From NCBI GenBank assembly GCA_900544575.1, contig UQVO01000003.1, positions 62,001 to 126,000 of the forward strand: 64,000 nucleotides of DNA. The letters are read 5' to 3'. Within the stretch, counting starts at the first letter, position 1. The number at the start of each line of letters is the position of its first letter. Below are positions 43,990 through 53,360 of this stretch, piece by piece. Both the position numbers and the translations under genes were made by a program. The DNA is from an uncultured Eubacteriales bacterium. Its GTDB lineage: Bacteria > Bacillota > Clostridia > Christensenellales > CAG-917. The notes beneath the pieces are model-generated. The model ran no database searches. It was not told the DNA's origin and saw nothing but the letters and a program-made list of their open reading frames with translations.

Positions 43990-45501
43990 TTGAACGGAAC
44001 GGTAAAATCTTTTTCGATAGTTACGGGATTTGCGGTGGTGACAAGGCTGCTGTCTTTCCTCTTCAAAATCTGGATGTCCCGCACTCTCGGAGCGGAAGCG
44101 GTCGGCGTCTATCAGATTGCGTTCAGCGTCCTGCTGCTCCTCTTTTCCTTTACGGCGGGCGCGCCCACGGTGCTCTCCCGCAAAGTGGCGGAATGCGCGG
44201 CGCGCGGCGACACGAAAAGGCAGAACGCGCTCACCACCGCTTCTCTGCTCATAGGACTAGGCTCGTCCGTCGCCATATGCGTGCTTTTCCTTGCGCTCTC
44301 GGACCACCTCGGCGGGCTGTTTGCGGACGAACGCTGTGTGCCCATATTCCTCATTATGCTTCCCGCGCTCGTCACGTCGTCGCTGTATGCGCCCCTGCGG
44401 AGCTGGTTCTGGGGACGCAAGAACTTTCTGACTTTCTCCTCGCTCGAACTCGTGGACGAAGTGCTGAAAATCGGCTTCGCAATGCTGTTCGCGGGCGGAT
44501 TTTTCGCCGCGCTTACGGGAGCGGCGGGCGTTGCGCTCGCGCTGGTGCTCTCCGACACCGTGTCCGTGCTGGTGCTCTTCATCCTCTTTTTCAAGGCGGG
44601 CGGACGCTTCGCGAAGCCGCAGGGGACAAAAGAACTCGTCACCTCCACCCTGCCCCTTTCCGCGGTGCGCATACTCACTTCCCTTTCCGCCTCTCTTTCG
44701 GCGCTGGTCATCCCCAAACAACTGGTTGCGGGCGGGATGTCCGTCGCGGTCGCCACGGCGCAGTACGGCAGGGTGGCGGGTATGGCGCTGCCTCTCATAA
44801 TGGCGCCCGTGACAATAATCTCCGCGCTCTCCGTCGTGCTTATCCCGGACCTTGCCGAACTCGCATCCAAGGGCGATTACGCCGAAATCCGCGCAAAACT
44901 GCGCACCGCGTTGCTGTTTGCGGCAATCGTCGCGTCGGCATTCTTCGCGGCGTACGTCCCCCTCGGCAGAGAACTGGGCAAATTCTTCTTCGGCGACGAG
45001 GAAGCGGGCAAGCTGGTTTCCTACGCCGCGGTCATAATTTTTCCCCTCGCGCTCGGAAACATCACCACGCCCGTGCTGAACTCTCTCGGAATGGAAAAAT
45101 ACTCTTTCGCGGGCTACATCTGCGGGCTCGTCTGCTCTCTGCCCTGCATTTTCTTCCTGCCGCAGGTGATAGGCATTTACGCCGCGGCAGTTGCGAGCGG
45201 CGTGGGATTTGCCGTCACGGCGGCGGTGAACTCCGTCTTCCTCATACGCAGGCTGGGCAGACCGCAGGGACTGGGGAAAATATTCGGAGTGTGCTCTTTC
45301 TCCGTTCCGCTTGCGGTGCTGGGGCTTTTCCTCACCAATCTGCTCTCGCCGTATCTGGGCAATACGGTGACCATCATCCTCATCGCAGCCGTTATGTTCG
45401 CATTCTTCGCGGTGTTCGTGACCGTGTTCGGGATAGTGGACGTGAGAGCGTTCCTTTCTATGGTGCTCCCGCGCAGGCAGAGGGCACGGACGCGCGCATA
45501 A
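43990..45501 (+). CDS. MurJ/SpoVB-type polysaccharide or lipid II flippase (MOP superfamily)
   Basis: 503 residues from TTG 43990 with GAGG 9 bases upstream; longer upstream reading has no RBS. There are about 14 helices. The family start GTVKSFSIVTGFAVVTRLLSFLFKIWMSRTLGAEAVGVYQI is diagnostic in its parts (TRLLSFLFKIWM, LGAEAVGVYQ). SpoVB/MurJ-like proteins flip lipid-linked cell-wall or polysaccharide precursors across the membrane. It is followed after 28 bases by the DUF421 gene in the same direction. Confidence 0.9.
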   Translation: MNGTVKSFSIVTGFAVVTRLLSFLFKIWMSRTLGAEAVGVYQIAFSVLLLLFSFTAGAPTVLSRKVAECAARGDTKRQNALTTASLLIGLGSSVAICVLFLALSDHLGGLFADERCVPIFLIMLPALVTSSLYAPLRSWFWGRKNFLTFSSLELVDEVLKIGFAMLFAGGFFAALTGAAGVALALVLSDTVSVLVLFILFFKAGGRFAKPQGTKELVTSTLPLSAVRILTSLSASLSALVIPKQLVAGGMSVAVATAQYGRVAGMALPLIMAPVTIISALSVVLIPDLAELASKGDYAEIRAKLRTALLFAAIVASAFFAAYVPLGRELGKFFFGDEEAGKLVSYAAVIIFPLALGNITTPVLNSLGMEKYSFAGYICGLVCSLPCIFFLPQVIGIYAAAVASGVGFAVTAAVNSVFLIRRLGRPQGLGKIFGVCSFSVPLAVLGLFLTNLLSPYLGNTVTIILIAAVMFAFFAVFVTVFGIVDVRAFLSMVLPRRQRARTRA

Positions 45502-45529
45502 AAGCACGGCATAGCGGCAAAATAGCCCT

Positions 45530-46243
45530 ATGCTGAACCTCTTTGTGCGCTGTATAGTCATCTATTTCTTTCTGCTCATTGCGATGCGCCTTATGGGCAA
45601 GCGGCAGCTGGGCGAATTGCAGCCCTTCGAACTCGCCATAACACTCGTCGCGAGCGAGCTCGCCTGCATTCCGATGAGCGACCCCACCATACCAATAATC
45701 TACGGCATCATTCCCGTCTTCACCCTCTTTGTCGTGCACATCATAATCACGAAACTCGCGTCGGGCAGCCTGCGCTTCCGCAAACTGCTCAACGGCAAAC
45801 CCATAGTGGTCATCGAAAAAGGCAATCTGCTCCCCGACGTGCTCAAAGAACTCAATATGAACATAGACGATATGCTGGAATCCCTGCGCAGCAGCGGATA
45901 TTTCAATCCCGGCGAGGTGGAGTACGCCATCATCGAAACCAACGGCAGTATGACCGTGCTGCCCAAATCTCAGTTCAAACCGCTCACTCCCTCCGACGTG
46001 TCGTTGAAAACAGAGCCTGCCGATATGCCCGTCACCATCGTGATGGAAGGCAATTTTATGGGCGCGAATATGAAAGGACTGCCGGACGTCGGCAAGGAAC
46101 GCGTGCTGAAACTCCTCGACACCCTGGGGATGAAACAGTCCGACGTGCTCCTGCTGCTCGTCACGGGCAACGAAGTCTTCGTGCAGCCCTACGTCGGCGA
46201 CAGTATGACGGTGGCGTTCCCGCGTGAGGAGGAAAACAAGTGA
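45530..46243 (+). CDS. DUF421 (YetF-like) membrane protein
   Basis: 237 residues. Three N-terminal helices (about 1-75) hold the family signature RLMGKRQLGELQPFELAITL and SDPTIPI. The cytoplasmic part has SLRFRKLLNGKPIVVIEKGN and a second domain from about residue 130. Function is unknown; Bacillus relatives are tied to spore or stress properties. The stop overlaps the next gene (GTGA). No strong RBS is seen. Confidence 0.92.
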   Translation: MLNLFVRCIVIYFFLLIAMRLMGKRQLGELQPFELAITLVASELACIPMSDPTIPIIYGIIPVFTLFVVHIIITKLASGSLRFRKLLNGKPIVVIEKGNLLPDVLKELNMNIDDMLESLRSSGYFNPGEVEYAIIETNGSMTVLPKSQFKPLTPSDVSLKTEPADMPVTIVMEGNFMGANMKGLPDVGKERVLKLLDTLGMKQSDVLLLLVTGNEVFVQPYVGDSMTVAFPREEENK

Positions 46244-46617
46244 AAAGACTCGTCATCGCCGTCGTGATACTCGCCGTCATCATTGTAGCCGGAGTGCTGG
46301 AATCCGTGGCGGCAAACAAGACATTCGACGAACTCGAAGCGCGGCTGTGCGCCTTGGAAACCGCAATCAAAAGCCCCGACGACGACGCTTTGGACGAGGT
46401 CAAGGAACTGACCGCGTGGTGGGAAGACAAGCGCGCGGGGATGGAGCTTTACACCTGGTCCCCCGATATGCGCGCGTTTTCCGTCGCGCTTGCGGAAACG
46501 GAAGGCTCGCTGGAATGCGGCGACGATATGAACGCATTGAGCAAATGTCAGTCCCTGCTCACAATGGCTAAAAACATCCGCAACATTCTCGACTTCAACG
46601 CCGCCGACATCATCTGA
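46240..46617 (+). CDS. DUF4363 family protein
   Basis: 125 residues from GTG 46240, overlapping the DUF421 stop, with GAGGAGG upstream. One N-terminal membrane helix (about 3-24) precedes an extracytoplasmic helical domain (ELEARLCALETAIKS...). The DUF421-DUF4363 pair is common in Clostridia and implies a joint membrane function of unknown nature. Confidence 0.88.
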   Translation: MKRLVIAVVILAVIIVAGVLESVAANKTFDELEARLCALETAIKSPDDDALDEVKELTAWWEDKRAGMELYTWSPDMRAFSVALAETEGSLECGDDMNALSKCQSLLTMAKNIRNILDFNAADII

Positions 46618-46661
46618 CGGGCAGCGGCGCGGCGTTCGCGGGCGGGCTTTCCTTGCCGTCC

Positions 46662-48110
46662 CTACTCCCCGTCCAGACGCTTTCTGAGGTCGTATATATC
46701 GCCCGCTCCGAGCATAAGGATTTTGTCAAAGCGAGAAGCATTGTTTTCGACATAATTCCACACGTCATCGTGCGAAACGGCGAGATAAACTTTACATTCC
46801 GGATATTTTGCCGAAATCGCAGCCGCCAAATCCGCGCTTGACGCGCCCTGCGTCCCGCGCTCCCGCGCCGCGTATGTGGGCAGCAGCACCACCTCTTTTC
46901 TGCTGCCGAGCACCTCGACGAAATCCGCCATATAACTTGCCGTGCGGGAATATGTATGCGGCTGAAAAACCGCAAGCGTCCTGCCGCCCGCGTCCGCCGT
47001 GCGCAGGGTGCACCTGAGCTCTGTCGGATGGTGGGCATAGTCGAAAATCACTTCCGCTCCGTGCAGCGTCCCCGCTCTTTCGTATCTTCTCTTCACCCCG
47101 CCAAAAGATGACAGCGCTCCGCACGCTTTTCCGAAGTCCGCTCCGAGCGCGACGGCAAGCGCGACCGCGAACGCCGCGTCCGCCGCATAATGCGCGCCCG
47201 CAAACGGCAGAGTAAATCCCGCCGTATGCGCGCCGTCGGAGAGTGCGTCCGTCTGCCCGCTCTCCCATTCGAGAACTCTCGAAAGCGTATATGCACATAC
47301 GGGCATACGGGAACACTCTTTCTCCCCCGTGTTCCCGCCCGTACAGCCGCCGTGCGTCGGGCTTTTTCCGCCGCAGAGTTCGCCGCACGGTGTGCCGCAG
47401 GTTTCCCGTATGACCGTATGCGCACCCGAACATATGAAAGCGTCCTCGGCACGGACTATCGTGAGAGGACACTTTTCGACAAATTTCGCAAAAACGTCGT
47501 GGACTTCGCGGGGGGAGGCGTAACAGTCGGGATGGTCGCATTCCATATTAGTGACGACGGCGACGGAGGGTGCGAGCGCAAGCAAATGACGTCCGAATTC
47601 GCACGCTTCCGTCAGAAATATGCCGCGCGGCAGACTTCCGTCCTTTTCGCGCAGTACGGTCAGATTGCCCATTCCCACGGGTTCGCCGCCTATATGCGCG
47701 ACGAAAGGTATGCCGAGCGCTTTGAGAGTATGCGCCGTCATCGCCGTCACCGTGGTTTTCCCGTGCGTGCCGCTCACCGCTGCGACGACGGAAAACCCCG
47801 ACGCGATTTCCGCCAGAAACTCGTGGCGCTCCGTCACACGCTTTCCCATAGCGCGCGCGGCGGACAGTTCCGTATCGCTTTCGGGCACCGCGGAAGAATA
47901 AACGACGACGCCCGCTCTCGCGATTATGTCCCTGCGCGCTCCCGTATAAACCTCTGCGCCGAGCGCCGCAAGTTTTTCCATATTCTCGCCGAAGGTTCTG
48001 TCGCTGCCCGTCACCTCCGCGCCCGAAAGCAGGCAGTATTCGGCAAGCGCGCTCATACTCGCGCCGCCCGCACCTATGAAATGCACTCTTTCCCCGTCGA
48101 GTTCAGGCAT
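46662..48110 (-). CDS. murC: UDP-N-acetylmuramate-L-alanine ligase with a Cys-rich insertion
   Basis: 482 residues. It adds L-Ala to UDP-MurNAc in peptidoglycan synthesis. The nucleotide-sugar motif is HFIGAGGASMS at residues 10-20, the ATP P-loop is SGTHGKTTVTAM at 113-124, and FDYAHHPTE lies near 355. Residues about 237-273 form an insertion with six Cys (at about 238, 242, 246, 256, 266 and 272), absent from ordinary MurC. ATG 48110 has no RBS. TATAAT at 48116-48121 (minus strand) ends 5 bases before it, so either the mRNA is leaderless or translation starts at the GTG of codon 9 (VHFIGAGG). Confidence 0.93.
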   Translation of the reverse strand: MPELDGERVHFIGAGGASMSALAEYCLLSGAEVTGSDRTFGENMEKLAALGAEVYTGARRDIIARAGVVVYSSAVPESDTELSAARAMGKRVTERHEFLAEIASGFSVVAAVSGTHGKTTVTAMTAHTLKALGIPFVAHIGGEPVGMGNLTVLREKDGSLPRGIFLTEACEFGRHLLALAPSVAVVTNMECDHPDCYASPREVHDVFAKFVEKCPLTIVRAEDAFICSGAHTVIRETCGTPCGELCGGKSPTHGGCTGGNTGEKECSRMPVCAYTLSRVLEWESGQTDALSDGAHTAGFTLPFAGAHYAADAAFAVALAVALGADFGKACGALSSFGGVKRRYERAGTLHGAEVIFDYAHHPTELRCTLRTADAGGRTLAVFQPHTYSRTASYMADFVEVLGSRKEVVLLPTYAARERGTQGASSADLAAAISAKYPECKVYLAVSHDDVWNYVENNASRFDKILMLGAGDIYDLRKRLDGE

Positions 48111-48233
48111 ACTGAATTATATGCCGCAATTCCCGCGCGCGTACCTTTCCCGCAATTTCCGTCCTCCGCCGCGCGGATTTGCGGAAGCCGCCGAAACCCG
48201 CGCGCAACCGGGAGACGGAAGCGCTTCCGCCCG

Positions 48234-48265
48234 CAAAAGAAAAGGACGCGGCGCACCGCGTCCTT
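48234..48265 (-). terminator. Terminator of the five-gene flavoprotein operon
   Basis: AAGGACGCGG / CCGCGTCCTT with a four-base loop, followed on the minus strand by TTCTTTT. It lies 20 bases after the stop at 48286. Confidence 0.9.
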
Positions 48266-48285
48266 CTGCCTTTCGTAAGGCGTGA

Positions 48286-50022
48286 TTACTTGTCGGAACG
48301 GAATTGACCTTCCACGTTCAGCTTGCCGTCAAGCGCGAGCGTGCCGCCCGCATTGAGTAGCCCGTCGGGGTCGAAATAGTGTTTCAGCGCCTTGTAAACG
48401 TTGAGCTGTTCCGTGCCTATCGAGCCTTCGAGGAAGGGCGCGAAGAGCTTGCCTATTCCGTGATGGTGCGACAGCGCCGCGCCGGATTTCATTATGGCTT
48501 CGAGGATTGTGGAATGATAGCGCTTGAACTCTTCGAGGTCGGTCGTCTTTATGACGAAAATGAAGTAGAGGTTGGCGCCCTGCGGATAGCTGTGGGAGAT
48601 GTGCGTGGTGCAGATTGCGTTGGGCCACGCCTTGACCGCCTTGCGCACGTCGCGGTGCACCTGCGCCATATTGTCCCAGTTGACCGCGCATTCCAGCGTG
48701 TCGATGATGATGCCGTAGTCCTGAATGGTGTCGCGCATATAGGGGTCGGAGAATCTGCCGTGCTCCCAGGACGTGGTGACGTAACCCGTAAGGGACATCG
48801 CGTTGTACTTGTGGGCGATTTTGCGGACATTCTTGACTATGTTGCGCTGCAAGCCGTCCTCGCCGTCCGCAAAGCCGAGCAACAGACATCTCTGACTGGG
48901 CTTGAAGCCTTTCGCGGCGAGCAAAGCGTTGAGCGGGCTGTCGGCTATGCCGTACATATGCATCATCATATCCGTCTCTTCCGCGTCGGAGAGTCTGAAC
49001 ACGGAAGGATAGCCGAATTCGCCCTGCATCACCTCGCGCATTGCCGCCATACCGTCCTCCCAAGTGGGGAACATATACGAGAATTTGCGGTGTTTAGCGG
49101 ACTTTTTGAACACTTTAAGCGTCACTTCGGTCAGAATGCCGTATGTACCCTCGCTGCCCATCATAATCTGGTCGATGTTGGGACCGGTCGCTTTTCTGGG
49201 GGCGGAGTCGGTGCGTATCCTGCCTATCGGGGTGACGTATTCCTGGCAAAGCACCAGGTCCGCCGCGCAGCCGTAGTAGGTCGAGTTCTGACCGCTTCCG
49301 CGGGTGACCACCCAGCCGCCCACGCAGCTGTACTCGAACGACTGCGGGAAATGCCCGCAGGTGAGACGGTGCGCCGCGCCGAAGTTTTCGGGCGCGTTGT
49401 TGAGTATCTTTTCGAGTTCGGGTCCGCTGATGCCGGGCTGGACGGTGATGGTCTGGTTGACCTCGTTGAAAGCTATGACCTTGTTGAAATTCTTTCTGAG
49501 GTCCAGAATCATATTCGGCGAGCACATACACTCGGTGCCGCGCGTGACGCTGCTGCCGCCCGCATAGACGTAAAGATACACTTTGTGTTTCTTTGAGAAC
49601 GCTATGAGCTTTTCCATATCCTCCGTAGTGGAAGGATAGACGACGACGTCGGGCAGGTTTTCCACAATGCCCTTCCTCAGCCTCATAATGTCAATCATAG
49701 TCTTGCCGTAGCAGACCTGCGTGCGTTTGAACTCGTCCGTGGTGACGTTGTCCTCGCCCACTATGGAGCGCAGCTCGTCGAGCTGTGCGTCCGTAAGACG
49801 GGACGGCGCCTTGAAATCCACGACTTCGTTGCCGACGTCCACCATTTCCTTGAAATCGTCGTCGGTGAGGTTGAAAGTCTGTTTGATGAGCTTGTACAGC
49901 CCCTCTTTCGGGCGTTTGTAAGCCGCGGGGTCGCCCCATTTCATAATGGAACGGTAGCTCTTTTCGACGGGCGGGTCGGTAATCCACTTGGGCTCGAAAT
50001 CTTTGTAGGGTTTGTTAGACAT
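48286..50022 (-). CDS. Alkyl-DHAP synthase-like FAD-binding oxidase
   Basis: 578 residues with a VAO/FAD_binding_4 fold. The FAD pyrophosphate segment is YVYAGGSSVTRGTE near residue 150. The segment PRKATGPNIDQIMMGSEGTY near 280 and the C-terminal SHHHGIGKL near 535 match the alkyldihydroxyacetonephosphate synthase (AGPS) group closely. In that group the His triplet is catalytic, exchanging the acyl chain of acyl-DHAP for a fatty alcohol. Generic lactate/glycolate oxidases lack the triplet. It is the last gene of an operon with GlpA- and GlpB-like proteins and an acyl-CoA ligase. An ether-lipid role is inference. RBS AAAGGAG before ATG 50022. Confidence 0.85.
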   Translation of the reverse strand: MSNKPYKDFEPKWITDPPVEKSYRSIMKWGDPAAYKRPKEGLYKLIKQTFNLTDDDFKEMVDVGNEVVDFKAPSRLTDAQLDELRSIVGEDNVTTDEFKRTQVCYGKTMIDIMRLRKGIVENLPDVVVYPSTTEDMEKLIAFSKKHKVYLYVYAGGSSVTRGTECMCSPNMILDLRKNFNKVIAFNEVNQTITVQPGISGPELEKILNNAPENFGAAHRLTCGHFPQSFEYSCVGGWVVTRGSGQNSTYYGCAADLVLCQEYVTPIGRIRTDSAPRKATGPNIDQIMMGSEGTYGILTEVTLKVFKKSAKHRKFSYMFPTWEDGMAAMREVMQGEFGYPSVFRLSDAEETDMMMHMYGIADSPLNALLAAKGFKPSQRCLLLGFADGEDGLQRNIVKNVRKIAHKYNAMSLTGYVTTSWEHGRFSDPYMRDTIQDYGIIIDTLECAVNWDNMAQVHRDVRKAVKAWPNAICTTHISHSYPQGANLYFIFVIKTTDLEEFKRYHSTILEAIMKSGAALSHHHGIGKLFAPFLEGSIGTEQLNVYKALKHYFDPDGLLNAGGTLALDGKLNVEGQFRSDK

Positions 50023-50044
50023 AATCTTCTCCTTTAACTTGCAC

Positions 50045-50380
50045 TCAATATATGGTTGCCGTGGCGATGAGGTTGACGTCCGTCCCCACCACGGAAGCCG
50101 CGACGACGTCGCCGCGGTGCAATTTCTCCGTGACTCTGATGCCGTTTATCAGCTGCATCAGTTCCCCTATCTTGCTCTTCGGGATTTCGCCGTCCGTGCG
50201 CACGGGCAGCACGGGCATACCGGCGAAAGCGGTGGCGACGGTGCTGCACACCGTACGCATCGGGCAGGTCGCTTCCGCTTTTGCGAACGCTTCGCCCTTT
50301 TTACAGGTGTTGCCCGTCACGACGCCGTTTTCGACTGTCATTCTGCATCCTTTCGGACATACGATACATACCAGTTCCAT
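50045..50380 (-). CDS. DUF1667 family Cys-rich protein
   Basis: 111 residues from ATG 50380, which overlaps the stop of the upstream gene by one base. The CIVCPKGCRM motif, the later CKKGEAFAKAEATCP and CS suggest one Fe-S cluster or metal site. DUF1667 proteins are encoded with GlpA/GlpB-type glycerol-3-phosphate dehydrogenases in Clostridia and probably act as a small electron-transfer subunit. Confidence 0.92.
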   Translation of the reverse strand: MELVCIVCPKGCRMTVENGVVTGNTCKKGEAFAKAEATCPMRTVCSTVATAFAGMPVLPVRTDGEIPKSKIGELMQLINGIRVTEKLHRGDVVAASVVGTDVNLIATATIY

Positions 50381-51627
50381 CAGTTTTCCTCCAATTCGAC
50401 GGTGAGTTTGCTCTTCGCGTTCAGTCCGAATGCGGAGAAATCTATCTCCACTCTCTGCATTTCGGGCGGACGCAGGAAGGAGAACTTCTTCTTGTACACT
50501 TCTTTGCCGTCCGCGAGAATGCGCAGAGTGCCGCGGTCCATATCCTTCGCGGAACGGAAGAAGAACACAACCTTGTCCTGCGGCTTGCCGAGGTCTATGC
50601 GGTGAGGCACATACGATAGCAGTCCCTGCCCTCTTTCCAGCCTGACGCAAGAGGAAGACGGCGAGAGTTTCGCCGCATTCGCGCCCGCGTCCGCGGCGCA
50701 TTCCGAAACGTAGTCCACAAGGTCGAACACATTGAGCGCGTTGCCCGCGGAGAACACTCCGTCCACGGAACTCATATACGTCTGGTCGCAGTCGGGACCT
50801 TTCGTGAAGGGATTTATCTTCACGCCGAGGCTTTCGGCAAGCTCGTTTTCGGGGATGAGTCCGACGGAAAGGATGAGCGCGTCGCACTCGATTATCCTCT
50901 CCGTGCCCTTGACGGGTTTCATCTTGTCATCCACCTTTGCGACTTCGACGGCAGTCAGCCTGTCCGCGCCGAACACGCGGGTGACGGTGTGCGAAAGGTG
51001 GAGAGGGATGTCAAAGTCGTGCAGGCACTGATGTATGTTTCTGGTCAGTCCGCTGGGTTCGGGCTTGACTTCGTACACGCCCTCGACCTCCGCGCCTTCC
51101 AACGTAAGGCGGCGCGCCATAATGAGCCCTATGTCGCCGCTGCCGAGTATGACGCACTTTTTCGCGGGCATTTTGCCCATCAGGTTGACGAAATTCTGCG
51201 CCGTGCCCGCCGTGAAAACGCCCGCGGGACGGGTGCCCTGGATGAGCACCTGTTTCGCCGTCCTTTCGCGGCAGCCCGTGGCGAGGACTATTGCCTTTGC
51301 GGTGAAATCCAGCATACCTTCGCGGCTCACGCAGGTGATGGCAAAGCCGTCCGCCTTCTTTTCGAGTTTCGTCACGAAAGTGAGCGTATACGCGTCGATG
51401 GGAAGGGCTTTCACGAAATCTATATACCTTTCCGCATACTCCGGTCCTGCAAGTTTCTCGCCGAAGCGTATCAGTCCGAAACCGTCGTGCACGCACTGTT
51501 TGAGTATGCCGCCCAGCCTCGCTTCCCTTTCGAGAACCGCGGTTTTCGCGCCCGCCTTGCACGCGCTCTCCGCCGCGGCAAGTCCCGCGGGACCGCCGCC
51601 TATGACCACAACGTCGTAATTCTTCAT
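50380..51627 (-). CDS. GlpB-like FAD/NAD(P) oxidoreductase
   Basis: 415 residues from ATG 51627; a longer open frame upstream overlaps the previous gene and has no family homology. The FAD motif is DVVVIGGGPAGLAAAESA at residues 5-22, a redox-type second Rossmann motif is CVILGSGDIGLIMARRL near 165, ATGCRERT is near 120, and SVDGVFSAGN near 310 is the FAD-closing motif. It is the partner of the GlpA-like protein, passing electrons from glycerol 3-phosphate to NAD or quinone. Its start overlaps the stop of that gene. Confidence 0.92.
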   Translation of the reverse strand: MKNYDVVVIGGGPAGLAAAESACKAGAKTAVLEREARLGGILKQCVHDGFGLIRFGEKLAGPEYAERYIDFVKALPIDAYTLTFVTKLEKKADGFAITCVSREGMLDFTAKAIVLATGCRERTAKQVLIQGTRPAGVFTAGTAQNFVNLMGKMPAKKCVILGSGDIGLIMARRLTLEGAEVEGVYEVKPEPSGLTRNIHQCLHDFDIPLHLSHTVTRVFGADRLTAVEVAKVDDKMKPVKGTERIIECDALILSVGLIPENELAESLGVKINPFTKGPDCDQTYMSSVDGVFSAGNALNVFDLVDYVSECAADAGANAAKLSPSSSCVRLERGQGLLSYVPHRIDLGKPQDKVVFFFRSAKDMDRGTLRILADGKEVYKKKFSFLRPPEMQRVEIDFSAFGLNAKSKLTVELEEN

Positions 51628-53360
51628 TCCTTGCCCTCCGCCGCTTTCTTCGTATCTCCGTAAAGTATCACGCTGCCCTCGTCCCCTTTGAGCACGTCTT
51701 CGGGCGCTATGCCCTCGTGCTCGGCGATGATTTTGATGACGAGAGGCGAACAGAACCCGCCCTGACATCTGCCCATACCCGGGCGCACACGGCGCTTAAT
51801 GCCGTCCACGGTGCAGACTTTGAGGGGGGATTCCAGCGCGTCGACGATTTCTCCTTTGCTCACTTCTTCACATCTGCATACGATTTCGCCGTAAGCGGGA
51901 TTGCGCTTCACGAACTCCTCGCGCTCCGCTTCCGTAAGGTCGGCAAGTTTGGGCGTATGCTTGCGCACGGGATTGAAATCCTTCCTGTCCTTCGCGCCCA
52001 GCATTTCCTTGACCCACGCACGCACGTCGCACGCAATGGCGGGAGCCGCCGTTATGCCCGGCGACTGTATGCCCGCGGTTTCGATGACGTTCTTTGTGAA
52101 AATGCCCTTGCGCACAACGAAATCCTCTTCGTACGTCGCCGCGCGCACTCCCGCGAAATAAGTGATGATGTCGGCGGTGGAAAGCTCGTCCGCCGCGACC
52201 TTCTGTTTCCTGATTATCGCCATTACGTCGTCCAGATTGGTGGAAGTGTCCTCGCGGTACGGCTGCTCCACCGCGTTGGGTCCGACGAGAATGTTGCCGT
52301 CCACGGTGCGCATTACGCCGCCGCCTTTGGTGTGTCCCACCGCCGCGTGCGTCTGCTCCTGCGCCTCTTTGGGCAGCGGCGCGAAATAACTGCGCGCAAA
52401 AGACGACACGGCGTAGTACGCCTTCTTCTTGTCGAGAATGAGGTCCGTGCCCTTGCGGGGGTGAATGGTGAAAGTCCTGTCCCCCGCCATCTCCGCGATT
52501 ACGTCGCTGTACGCGCCCGCCGCGTTGACGACTATCTTCGGACGCACCGTGCCGCGGTTGGTGTGCACGGCGGTGACGACGCCGTCTCTGACATCCATCC
52601 CCTCGACCACGGTATTGAGCGAAATCTGCGCGCCGTTTTCCGCCGCATTCTCCGCCAGCGCGATTGTGACCTTGTAAGGCGACACCACGCCTGCGGACGC
52701 CATATACACCGCCCCCGTCAGCCACTTCGGCGGATGAGGTTCGATTTTTTTCATCTCCTCGGGCGACTTGAAACTCATATCCGGCACGCCGAGCAGCTTG
52801 CCTTTGAGCAGCATAAGCGGCGCGATTATGTATCTCTCCCACTTCGTGCTGAACATAAACGTCTGCGCCCAGCGTTCGAAGTCGCACCCCAGCTCCTCGC
52901 ACAGCTTGGAGTACATCGCGTTGCCGCGCAGGACGTAATGCAGTTTGAGCTGTCCCTTGTGCAGGTCTATGCCGGGATGTATGCAGCCGTCGTTTCTGGA
53001 CGACGCACCCGTCGCGACGTCGTTGGCTTTGTCCACCATCAGCACGTCGATGTCCAGTCTGGAAAGCTCGCGCGCAAGCGAACAGCCCATTATTCCGCCG
53101 CCTATAATCATCACGTCGGGGGTCCTGCCTTCAAGCGCTCCGTCGCGCAGCGAAGGCACCTTCATCTCCTCGCGGAAGCCTTTCAGACGGATGTCGTTCA
53201 GCACGCCGATGGACTTCTTGCTCACCGCGGCGACGCCGCAGCGGTATATCGCGTCCCAGCTGTCGAGCTCCCCTGTCAGCCTCACGCAGCCGCGGTACTC
53301 CTCCACCTTTACGGAGGGGGCTATTTTATGAACTTTTTTTGCGATTTTGTTCAAATTCAT
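51624..53360 (-). CDS. Glycerol-3-phosphate dehydrogenase (GlpA-like) with BFD-type Fe-S domain and N-terminal BON-like domain
   Basis: 578 residues. Residues 1-62 resemble a BON domain (VEEYRGCVRLTGELDSWDAI), unusual in GlpA. The DAO-type FAD domain begins VMIIGGGIMGCSLAREL (near 83) and has the substrate segment ATGASSRNDGCIHPG. From about residue 475 a BFD-like [2Fe-2S] domain has CRCEEVSKGEI, CTVDGIKRRVRPGMG and RCQGGFC. It oxidises glycerol 3-phosphate to DHAP. It is second in the operon, its start lying 35 bases inside the acyl-CoA ligase gene. Confidence 0.92.
   Translation of the reverse strand: MNLNKIAKKVHKIAPSVKVEEYRGCVRLTGELDSWDAIYRCGVAAVSKKSIGVLNDIRLKGFREEMKVPSLRDGALEGRTPDVMIIGGGIMGCSLARELSRLDIDVLMVDKANDVATGASSRNDGCIHPGIDLHKGQLKLHYVLRGNAMYSKLCEELGCDFERWAQTFMFSTKWERYIIAPLMLLKGKLLGVPDMSFKSPEEMKKIEPHPPKWLTGAVYMASAGVVSPYKVTIALAENAAENGAQISLNTVVEGMDVRDGVVTAVHTNRGTVRPKIVVNAAGAYSDVIAEMAGDRTFTIHPRKGTDLILDKKKAYYAVSSFARSYFAPLPKEAQEQTHAAVGHTKGGGVMRTVDGNILVGPNAVEQPYREDTSTNLDDVMAIIRKQKVAADELSTADIITYFAGVRAATYEEDFVVRKGIFTKNVIETAGIQSPGITAAPAIACDVRAWVKEMLGAKDRKDFNPVRKHTPKLADLTEAEREEFVKRNPAYGEIVCRCEEVSKGEIVDALESPLKVCTVDGIKRRVRPGMGRCQGGFCSPLVIKIIAEHEGIAPEDVLKGDEGSVILYGDTKKAAEGKE

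Noticed and set aside
43680..45536. 618-codon plus-strand frame overlapping the lipoprotein end and the flippase gene
   Set aside because: Frame-shifted shadow; the flippase frame has helices and family motifs, this one does not.
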